Origin: Sipunculus nudus
Lineage: Eukaryota; Annelida; Sipuncula; Golfingiida; Sipunculidae
Reading direction: 5' to 3'
Length of the DNA: 64,000 bases
Assembly: GCA_026874595.1 (NCBI GenBank)
Contig: CM049319.1
Span: forward strand, 58,104,917-58,168,916
This document shows, piece by piece, positions 25,011 to 35,700 of the stretch. Numbering within the stretch: position 1 is the first letter of the stretch; every line of letters starts with the position of its first letter. The notes under the pieces were generated by a model. It worked only from the letters and a program-made list of their open reading frames with translations, ran no database searches and was not told the origin of the DNA. A program made the translations under genes and the position numbers.

Positions 25011-26412
25011 CCACATATCTCGGGAACCGTTTGACCGATCAGGAAAATTTTTTTGCACAAATGTAGCCCTCGGAGAGCTTTATAACATACACCAAAAATG
25101 GTGGCGCCACCTGCAACCATGTTTGCACAGTGTCCATCTGTTCGTCTGCCTTGGGTTAAAATCACTCATATCTCTGCAGTGACTTAACTAATTCACCTGA
25201 AATTCGGCATGCGCAAACATCCTGGATAGCTTTTCTGATTTTATGACAGGTGGCGCCACCTACATTCACGTTGACGCTGCAGACATCCAAGCTCATATCT
25301 CGGGAACCGTTTGACCGATCAGGAAAATTCTTTTGCACAAATGTAGCCCTTGGAGAGCTTTATAACATACACCAAAAATGGTGGCGCCACCTGCAACCAT
25401 GTTTGCACAGTGTCCATCTGTTCGTCTGCCTTGGGTTAAAATCACTCATATCTCTGCAGTGACTTGACTAATTCACCTGAAATTTGGCATGCGTATACAT
25501 CCTGGATAGCTTATCTGATTTTATGACAGGTGGCGCCACCTACATTCACGTTTACGCTGCAGACATCCAAGCTCATATCTCGGGAACCGTTTGACCGATC
25601 AGGAAAATTCTTTTGCACAAATGTAGCCCTTGGAGAGCTTTATAACATACACCAAAAATGGTGCCACTACCTGCAACCATGTTTGTACAGTGTCCATCTG
25701 TTTGTCTGCCTTGGGTTAAAATCACTCATATCTCTGCAGTGACTTGACTAATTCACCTGAAATTTGGCATGCGTATACATCCTGGATAGCTTTTCTGATT
25801 TTATGACAGGTGGCGCCACCTACATTCATGTTTACGCTGCAGACATCCAAGCTCATATCTCAGGAACCGTTTGATTGATCAGGAAAATTTTTTTGCACAA
25901 ATGTAGCCCTTGGAGAGCTTTATAACATACACCAAAAATGGTGGCGCCACCTGCAACCATGTTTGCACAGTGTCCATCTGTTCGTCTGCCTTGGGTTAAA
26001 ATCACTCATATCTCTGCAGTGACTTGACTAATTCACCTGAAATTTGGCATGCGTATACATCCTGGATAGCTTATCTGATTTTATGACAGGTGGCGCACAC
26101 CTACAATCAAGTTTACGCTGCAGACATCCAAGCTCATATCTAGGGAACAGTTTGACCAATTGGGCCAAAATTTTGCATGTGTATAGTTCTCACAAAGCTC
26201 TTTATCATACGCTAAACTGGTGGCGCCACCTGCAACCCTTTTTTGCACAGCGTCCATCTGTTTGTCTGCCAAGGGCAAAAATCACTCATATACAATATAG
26301 TGGTTTGACTTATCTGCCTTAAATTTTGCATATGTATACAACTTGGACGGCTTTCTGGGTTTTTTGGTAGGTAGCGCAACCTACATACACAATTTGGCTG
26401 CAGACATCCATG
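25011..26412. repeat. Five tandem units of 280 bp, each of two diverged halves
   Basis: CATATCTCGGGAACCG-type words occur at 25014, 25294, 25574, 25854 and 26135, a 280-281-bp period. Within each unit two halves of about 140 bp align, each carrying GGTGGCGCCACC, a perfect 12-bp palindrome. Later units lose it by point changes. The halves also resemble the GGTGGTGCCACC units of family B, so the two families are related. Confidence 0.92.
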
Positions 26413-26669
26413 CTGATATGCAACACTTCACCCGTTCCACTCTGATTTAGGCGGATACAAGTAGTCGCTTGTCGACTACCCGTATTCTAGTTTATGATTG
26501 TAATGTTTATGATTAGTAAAAAAAAATAAGATACTGCACCAACATTTCCTTTATTGGTTTAAATACTTGCTTTTAGTGCACCCTCCATACGATTTCTACC
26601 TGCACAAAAGAAAATGTACATGCAAATGTGCACGTATGCACCCTCTATTTCGCACCCTGAAATCAGCAG

Positions 26670-27976
26670 TGATACATAAAAGAGATTGATTAATGGCAAC
26701 GTTTTGGTAATGGGCCAGCTTTATTGATTTGGGTTTGTTGGTATCTGATGGTATCCAGTACTCAGTGGATTTGGTTAATTCAATTTCATGCAAATCTTTT
26801 ATCAAAACAATAATTGTATCCAAAAACAAAAACCCTGTCACATGAAGTGTTCAGATAAACGGTGCACTACTGTAATTACTTGGAAAACTTCCAAGAAGTG
26901 TTTGGTTCTGATTATGATTGATATTTCCTGAGTTCCAGCATACTGGTAAAATTATCCCCATCTTATAAATTTCAAACACTTTTTAATTTCACAGCACAAC
27001 TGTACTATTTTCAGAACTGATGTTAAACTGAGCTACTTAATTCACAGTCACTAGTTTACCAGTGCCCAGTTCATGTAAATTTGAAACCCTGATTTCTTCA
27101 TTGTTGGGGTACCATTATTCAAGCTTTTTGAATTAATATTCTCGCTCATTCCTGGTCATTAAATCCAACTAACAGTCTCAAGTTTGTAATTAATTATTTA
27201 GGATTTTTAAATTTCAAACCCTGCTGATTTTACTATCAGTTTTGTAATTATCAAAGTTTTATATTGAATTATCCTGGGCTGTAGTGTTAAATTTCAAACC
27301 CTGCTGATTTTACAGTAACAAATATACCATAATCTAGGTATGTTCCTCTCCGGGCTGTATTCCTATTTGATACCTGGCCAATCGAGCTAAGCTGAATCAT
27401 TGATAGCCGGAGCCTTGTATATTGATTCCCACTGTGTACAGTTCTTACGGTAAGAATACATAGTAAAGGTCAGTTATTGGATGTTTCCTAAAGGATTTCT
27501 TTGTGATGAGAGACAACTCGGAAATAGATTTGGTTGAGAAATATCCCACATAAATCATACATGTCCGGCGAATAGTAAGATTTTTTTTATGCATAATCAA
27601 TCACCGGAGAGGACCTTGGGAGAAAACGTTCCCTCACCTGGCTAAGCTGGATTAATATGGTCTAACGAGCTTGCTTATCCAGGTGGAGTTAAAGGATTTG
27701 ATGCTTATAAAGGTAATTTTGTATATGTGGGACCTGTACTCGCTGCCAGGTACTTGAAACAAATTTCTTAACATTTGAGTTGATTATGTTGAACTTGAAC
27801 TACAGTTTAGCTGGTCAAACATATTTTTCTTGTTAACAAATTTCTCAGCCTTACCCCATAGGACTGGATGCTATAGGCTTTGATGAATTTATTTATATAT
27901 TCATATATGGGTAAAAAATTTTAGGGGGTGCACCTGCTTAAGGGTTCCTGAGTGCAAAACCATTTATTTTAATTTT
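26670..27976. other. Non-coding; unique island at 27340-27720
   Basis: Mostly AT-rich. A direct repeat of AAATTTCAAACCCTGCTGAT lies near 27210-27315. The block 27340-27720 is less AT-rich, has no repeat partner and contains TGGATTAATATG and TGAATCATTGAT words; it could be regulatory, but nothing proves it. Confidence 0.3.
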
Positions 27977-28460
27977 TATACGCCTGTCATATAATGAGAG
28001 AATCATGGTATACCCACCTTCTGTAGTGTTGCTGTGGTAACTTATTGGGCCACTGATGGATATTCACCAAACTCCCCATAACCACTAACCAACAGATTAT
28101 CGTCTCACCCAAGTTCGATTATGGACAAAATCCACACATATTTCATAAGGTCACAGGTCACTAGGCTACTTTATGGTGTCACCGCAATAACTTATAAAGA
28201 ATATGAAGGATTTTGATAAGGCACAGTAGAAATGTTAAGTAATAAAATATCTCACCTAAGTTTGATTTCCAGCAAAATCCATTCATATTCAATGAGGTCA
28301 GAGGTCTCCACACTTTGGAGGCACTGTGGTGACTTTACAAAAATCCTATAGATTTTCAAGAAAGTCATTGTATATTTACCAATAGAATTTCTCCCCTCAA
28401 TAAAATTCCTCAGCAGATTTCAAGCATATTGTATGAGGGCAGGGGTCACAAGACATAAGA
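27977..28460 (+). mobile_element. Dispersed repeat family A copy
   Basis: Begins TATACGCCTGTCATATAATG, then shares AACCACTAACCAACAGATTA, GGTCACAGGTCACTAGGCTA and AAGAATATGAAGGATTTTGA with 13130-13570, and weaker similarity with 51640-51930 and 57951-58290. Confidence 0.75.
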
Positions 28461-30113
28461 TGGCGTATTATGCATGTTAGCTGTGCTTTTGTTACATAAT
28501 TATATATTTATATTTTATTTCTTCTTCCATTTTCTGTTTGCACTAGCTATACAGTATCAATGATTTTAATAAGCTGAAATAATTAAGAAAGTCTATATTT
28601 ATCTGCTTATACTAAATAGATTCATAAAAAATTAAATGCAGAGGTGGGGGAGGATAAACTCCATTTTTCATGGCGTTTTGCTATGAAGTGGAAGATCCCT
28701 GTTTTGAATCCTGCCAAAGCCTCAAAGGCAAAATGTTAACATCTCCATAGAACCCCAGAGGTTCCTTTGATGTCATCTGTTTTTTTATGAACCCCATGCA
28801 TTTAAGAGCTAAAATCAAGGAGATTTAATAATAATAATAATACATTGTTTTTATAAAGGGCCAAAATCTCCCATAGTCCAGCTCACAGTACTAAGACACA
28901 CTTGCTCATACCCACATACAGAGCACTATTCCTAGAGGAATTAACATAAACTCTGTACCTCTCCCTCATTCCCCCTTTCTTTCTCTCTTTCTCTCATATA
29001 TTTTTCTGTTGAATTTCATCGACAAAACAAAAACATTTATATGAAGAAAAGCCTGCCTGAAGATAAGTTTAAAATAGGTTTTAAATGTTGTAAGGGAGGT
29101 GATTTTGTAAGTTTAGTATCATTCTTATGGTACATCCTCATTCAACAGATAATGCCACCTATAGGCCATGGACCTTTAAAAAAATTTAAATAAATGAAAT
29201 GTAAAGATATATCTCCAATGTAAAAAAATATAAATAAAGAGTAAAAATATCTCTAATTTTAAACATTATAAAAATAAATAAAATATTAAAGGGGCTCCAA
29301 TGTACACTAATACTCTTTTTAGTTACACTCTTGCGATAAACTGGGTTTCATTGGGAGGCTACACTTTAATTAATACAATAGCATTTATCATAGGTGTCTT
29401 TACCATAAAAATGTGAGCTCAGGGGTCATTAACTTCAGGTTTTTTTTTACTGTTTACAAGATGGGCGACTGCTGTCCTCTACTAAGTGTGGCGGCTCATT
29501 GAATAAGGCATCATCACATGGCTATACATAAACCACACAGCTTGACAATGTTACACTTTTTTATCACAGGTGACCTTTCCTCAGGATAAAAATATATATA
29601 TAAAACCTGATCGGTGTGGCGTAACTCGCTTGGTTACAGGTTTGCGTATATGGAAACAACATTGAACACAACCAGTATAAAGAATTGCATCTGGATCTTT
29701 CATAATTGGAATTACAGTATTGCCAAAGAAGATTCAGTCCTGTGAACATGTGTATGAACAGGTAATATGTTTCACTGAAAAAAAACAGAGGTTGTGTCAG
29801 AAATATGTCAACCTGAAAGGAGACAAGGCTGTTTACGTTCCATCTGATCATGAGTGGAGGTTATATTCGGATTCATATTCTCCAGAAAGATTTTATTTGG
29901 ATTATGATATCTGTGAAAGAACTGCCATTGAACATCAGTTCTTGGGAAGTGTTGATGGGGAATGCCTGTCATAAAATCAATTGACACTATATTAGCTATG
30001 TTTGAGCCAATTCTGTCAACGCATGCTGTGATTGTTTAACGCTTTAGGGCATGAGCAGCCTACACTAACACAGGGCTTGAACATTGCTGTTTGTGTGTGC
30101 TGGTGGTGTTTAT
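28461..30113. other. Region upstream of RP2; no gene recognised
   Basis: AT-rich with an ATA/AAT run near 28830 and pyrimidine-rich stretch at 28968-28998. It should include the RP2 promoter, but I find no clear TATA box at a defensible distance and cannot place a start site. Frame 29722-29974 is open but lacks ATG. Confidence 0.35.
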
Positions 30114-30178
30114 ATGGCGGCACCATTTCCTCCTGGGTCCGCAGGGTGTATATTTGGACCTATGTGCAAGCGGAAAAG
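30114..30178 (+). CDS. RP2: RP2 exon 1 (candidate)
   Basis: ATG at 30114 begins 21 codons plus AG, ending AAAAG|GTAATT. This phase-2 end completes an Arg codon with the first base of exon 2, giving a basic run that leads into [10 protein letters not shown], as QREKVDPKD does in human. The frame is closed upstream by TGA at 30078. Residues 10-15 read AGCIFG, like the MGCFF acylation start of human RP2 but without a Met just before Gly. Either acylation is lost or internal, or GTCCGCAG at about 30133 is an acceptor joined to an unseen upstream ATG exon. Confidence 0.55.
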
Positions 30179-32703
30179 GTAATTTATCATATATTTCTGT
30201 AATAATAATATTATAGTCAATGTGATTTAAAATACAGCATGGTTTTAAGTTTTAATTCTTGGTGTCTTTTAAAGGTGCACATAATGGTGTATGATATCAG
30301 ATTGCACTGTTATGATATCTTGCTCTTCATATAATTTCAACTCATGAGGTCACACAACATAATGTCTCATGTCTATTATGGGAAAATCTGATATCATGTT
30401 ATATCAATATAATGTCTCATGTCTGTTATGGGAAAATCTGATACCATGTTACTTTAATATAATATCTCACTATTTATTTGATATCAGCTCATGTGGGGGC
30501 AACTAATTCATGTCTCCTGTATGTCAAGTTACAGGAAAATCTGATATATTTTATCAGTATAATATCTCATTGTTTATTTCCTTTCAGCTCATGTTGTAAC
30601 AACATATGAATGTCTCCTGTATATTTTGAGAAAATCTGATACGTTCTATTAGTAAAATATCTCGCTTTTTATTTAATAACAGCTTGTGTGATAACAATAT
30701 ATAAAATTTAATGTCTCCTGTATGTTGTGGGAAAATCTGATATCCTTTGGTATTGATCAGTATAATATCTCACTCTTTGTCACAGAGGCATTTCTTAGCA
30801 AGAACATTTCCCACCAGGAATTTCCCACAGTTCATGTATATACATGTATGCAAAGCAAGCCAGAAATCATGTAAATTCTAAAGATAAGGCAGGTAAATAG
30901 CTAGCTTTAATTGGTTGATGGTGCAGTCGTTAGGCAATCAGAAGCTTACTATCTGATTTCAGCCCAATGAGATTTCTTCTTACATGCAGTTGGCTGCTGA
31001 CTATTTTCAAAATATGGAGTTTCTGTTAGGTGGTGAAATATCATCAGCGTAATGATACAGAGATATTTAATTATACTGATGCGATACTATACTTAGTTTC
31101 ATAATATTTATATCAATGGGCAGGTGATTCAGTATAACTGTAGTTATATCAGCCCATGAGACAAAATTTTTCGAGCAAAAAGTAATTCTTGCCATACAGG
31201 GTACTAATATCCTGATCAAGACATTTTCACCCACCAAAAGGTCCCAGGGGAAGATTTCCATCTATTCTGTGTGCAAAATCAGCTGAGTGTCATGACCAAT
31301 GGGAAACTTGTTTTAAAATAATTTTTATTCTTTTTTTTCAGTATTTTCTATAAAGCTGTATGATTGGTGAGATCGCACAGAATTCTGCATACAGTTAGTG
31401 TCTGTATGTTTAACTTATGTTTTTGACTTCATCTAAGATTATTGGTTGTATAACTTGTAATGTTTCATTATCATTGCATGCATGTCTGTCTGTCTGTGTT
31501 TATATATATGTATGTATATATATGTGTGTTTATTTATGTATGTATGTCTGCTAGTAACTATACCTCAAAAACTACTTACTGTACATTTCAGCTTGAAAAT
31601 TTTACACATGATCGGGCTCAGCACTCTCTCAGATAAAATTGATTCATAATCCTGATACAGAATTCACATTGAAAAAATATTAAATTGTAGATTATGCTTC
31701 TCCCCCCAGATGGTAGCAGTGTCTGTCTTGTTCCATTCTAAACCAATTTGATAATGTCAGAAGTTTCTTAGCTTACTTATTCTATCAGTAATACTGTCAG
31801 TATTTCTATATGTTGTACAGGGAGAAGAGAGAGAAGGTTGATCCCAAAGACTTCACGATAGAGAACTTGAATGGTGAAACAGCAGGCAGAGTCCCCGGTA
31901 CAATAAATGGGCAGCAGTTCATCATCAAGGACTGTCAGGTAAGCTCTCTGTAACGCTAAATGATGCACAGTTTTCTGTCACACTAAATGGTGTACAGATG
32001 TCTGTCTCACTAAATGATGTACAATTTTCTGTCAAACTTAATGATGTACAGTTTTTTGTCACACCAAATGATGTACAGTTCTTTGTCACACCAAATGATG
32101 TACAGTTTTCTGTCACACTAAATGATGTACAGTTCTTTGTCACACCAAATGATGTACAATTTTCTGTCAGATTAAAAGAAGCACAGTTCTTTGCCACACC
32201 AAATAATGTACAGTTCTCTGCCATGCTTAATGATGTACAGTTTTCTGTCACAGTAAATGATACCCATTCCCTGTCACACTAAATGATGTGCAGGTCTCTG
32301 TCATGCTAAATGATATTCAGTTTTCTGTCACACTCAATGATGCAGTTCTTTAACATTCCAAATGATGCACACTTCTCTGTTACACATTAAATGATATTCA
32401 GCTCTGTGTTACACTAGATGATTTGCAGTTATTTGTGCTGCTGGTTGGGCACAGTTCTGTCTCACACAGTGACACCAGATAATGTGCAGTTCTCTCCCAC
32501 ACTAAATGATGTGGATTTTGAAACCTATTTTGTATTACTGACAGTGTTTTTGTTTTTTCGTTTCAGAATAGCAACATTTATATATATGATCATTCAGCGA
32601 TGATAACAGTGGATGATTGTATTCAATGTAGGATATTCTTAGGTCCAATCAAAGGCAGGTATGTCAAATAGTTTCATGTTGTTACTCCTGATTATATATA
32701 TTT

Positions 32704-32790
<87 letters not shown>

Positions 32791-35700
32791 TATTTATTAT
32801 TTGTAGGAATCAGCTGTTAAATCATATTCAGTGATTGAAAGAGTGAAAGCCATGATCAATTATTTATCAATTAATTTACGAACCTTCTATGTTACCATGA
32901 AATATGCTGTATTGAATTATACCTTTTGACCGAGCAAATTCATAACGATGAAAGGTCAAGGTAACAGATTTGTTGTTGACACTTAATTGTTGCCTAAGGT
33001 TGTTGAATGTTTTGTGCCCCGTCTTTGTTATATCTCTGACAGAATAAGATATGACTTCCTTGGATGTGCATATATAATTGTGTGTGATCGATTATGCAAA
33101 AATGCAATTGATTGAATTGATTATGAAAGACAAACGACTATACATTGATATACAGCCTTAGTTGACTATATTTCAGCGTGTTCATCCGTGATTGTAAAGA
33201 GTGCCAGTTTGTGATAGCATGCCAGCAGTTCCGTACACGAGACTGCCAGAAAATGGATGTGTTCCTGTCCTGTGCGACGCAGCCTATCATCGAGGCCACT
33301 ACCGGTGTCAAGTTTGGGTGCTTCCAGTACCACTATCCTGAATTAGAAGGTTGGTCACATGTTGTGGTTTGCTTTTTGTTTTTCCTAATTTCTGATATTC
33401 GTGAAAGGGAAATTTTTGCTAAAGGTTGAAAGTCTAAACCCGTTTACAGGCTAGAGAACTAAACTTTTAAGCAACCAATTCACATACCAGTTTGTTAAAT
33501 ATACATAAAATATAGTGTTTTCTCCTTAACATATTATGGTATTTGCCACAAATTCATCCACAACGATTTGCTAAATCCTGTACACAAGATGGTTATAAGC
33601 TTGCATCGGGCACAGTCAGACGTACAAAACATAAACATACACCACAAGGTGGTCATACCTGGACAACTTCACAACTCAAGATTTTTCAAGCTCCCAACCT
33701 GTGTTTCTTCTTTTATGATTCTTCTGTTTGTTTTGGAGTTGTCACACACACACAAGATCAGACCTCTGGTCACACAGTTCTTTTAAAGTAAACAGATGTT
33801 AGTGGATTGTGTTTACTTTCACTCAGAACCATAACAACAAATAAAATATGTGAACTGGAAACCCCAAGTCTGTGAGCTGGGAAAATTTAATATTAAGTCA
33901 AAATGGGCTAATGCAATATGATAAGTTTCTGTTTCTAACTGAGAAAAAGTAAGATACTATGATAGTTCAGCTTTACTGTTATTTTGGATGAAATAGAATA
34001 AGATAAATACTTAATTGTTTATCTAGGTTTTACAATGTAAACAATATATAAATAACATGTAAACAGTTTAATTTTGGGGTTCTGTTTCATGCAATATAAA
34101 AAAAATAATAAATCAGCAATATTTAATTTACAAATAACAAATAATCTTTAATAATACATTTACACACGGCTCCCATGCATGTGAGACTGCTGCTAAGGGC
34201 GACCTTCGAAAGTGGTTCTATTATTGCCCACTCACTGGCCCAAAAATAATGTCTGTCAGGCAGATATTGAGGAAACCCTTCTAGTTTAAACCTCACAGTG
34301 CATTCAGGAAAACAAACATGATTTCAAGATTTTGAATTTCTTGATCAAACCGCAGTTTTAAGTGGAGATTTTATGGTATTCTTATATCTTACTTGTATTT
34401 TATATAGATAATACCTTGAACCTTTTATAAAAATAAGCCAAAACAACAGGTTCCAGGTACACAGTCTGTCTGTTTTGTTCATATCCACGTGTTGATAACA
34501 TGTGGGGGGGGCTGACAAAATGGCCACAAGTGTCCCACAGTGACATCTGGTGGCAATTCAGACTAACCAGAGTTGACAAAAGATTCATTATTGTTTTCTT
34601 TCATATGCTGTCACATTCGACCCTCGGCAGTTCCTGCACATGTTTATTATACCACCTCAATTCACATGTTTTTTTTCAGTTTGTCAACTAAGGCACATGT
34701 AACTTGTTTACTAACAGCTTGTAGATGATAAAAAGTTCATATATCCATCACATGGGCGTTAAAAGAGCCTTTCTCAACATGGAATTACCTACATTTATTT
34801 AAATGTAGGCAGATTAAGCCAGAAATCATTATAAATTTTACATATAAGGCAGGTGAATAGTTGGCTTTAATTGACAGACATTTTTTTCGTGTTTCAGAGC
34901 AGTTCAGGAAAGCTGAGCTTAGTATTTATAATAACAACTGGAGTCAGATCCATGATTTCACACCAGTGCCAGGAGAGAACAATTTCACCTTACTGCCACA
35001 GGTATGTGCCCTCATAATCATGCTGTCACAGGTAAACACAGTCTCTTTTCATGGCGGTGATAGGTGAACAAACATTCCAAATGCAGTGGTCACACTACAT
35101 TTATCCTGTAACTCCTTTCACACAATCACTGCTTCCAGTAGTGCCAGGAGAGGAAAACTTCACCTTACTGCCAGCTGTTCACAGTTACTTTATATTGTAG
35201 TGCTAGGTTAACATACATTCCTAATGCAATGGCCACACAACAGTTGTTCAGTACCTTCTGGCTTTGACAAAATGATGGCTGACTTAAGTAGTAAGCTCTG
35301 TTTAGTGGCTTCACTCAGCTTGCAAAATGTAGGATGGCTTAAACAGACCTGAAAGCCTATTCATTTGATGATGTTACAAAGTATCCATTTTAACTAAAGT
35401 TATCTATATTATGTGTGCCATATTGCATCCATTTAACATTAACTTGTTTGTAATTTAATACTGAATATGGTTTATCCTGGTGGTTTAATAAGCCAACATG
35501 TTTATACTAAAACAGTCACACAGTTTCCTTTTTTACAGTTTCAGCAACAAGAAACAAAAATAACAAAACCTTAACATTCAATTTTGGCATTCTTTAATGT
35601 AAAAGATAAATCTTTTTGTATTGATTTTTTACTCAAGCCAAACGGTGCTGTACAAAATTGGCTCACGTTGGCTTAATGAAATAAAATGGGCTGGCTTGGC

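Larger units (their letters stand above)
24766..26490. mobile_element. Helentron/HINE-like element with 280-bp tandem core
   Basis: The left end GTATCCGCC starts a strong hairpin (GTATCCGC ... GCGGATAC at 24767-24797). The same GGCGGATAC word closes the body at about 26450. Near the right end GTAGTCG pairs with CGACTAC around a 5-base loop (about 26461-26479), followed by CCGTATTCTAG. The insertion site reads T|T. Sub-terminal inverted repeats, a 3' hairpin, T-T insertion and a tandem core are features described for Helentron-derived elements (HINEs, DINE-1, bivalve 'pearl' elements). No protein frame is present, so it is non-autonomous. The assignment is by structure only. Confidence 0.65.
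24640..26665 (-). mobile_element. Dispersed repeat D interrupted by a nested element
   Basis: The left part (24640-24765) and right part (26491-26665) together reconstruct the repeat seen uninterrupted at 21285-21545 on the other strand. The split is after GAAATGCTAATT and before TTTATGATTG. The interrupting sequence is the tandem-repeat element described next. Confidence 0.85.

Noticed and set aside
24734-26322. Frames with poly-Pro/poly-Gly and repeated near-identical 70-residue products
   Set aside because: They arise from the CCG microsatellite and the 280-bp tandem core of a non-coding element.
29720-29974. 84-codon open frame just upstream of RP2, preceded by ATTACAG
   Set aside because: Starts on TTG with no internal ATG, no recognisable domain and no partner exon. 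Could be a chance frame or a last exon of something unseen; not enough to call.
31925-32282. Long frames on both strands with 9-residue repeats
   Set aside because: Direct product of a 27-bp intronic minisatellite; exon 2 and 3 of RP2 flank it and splice cleanly around it.
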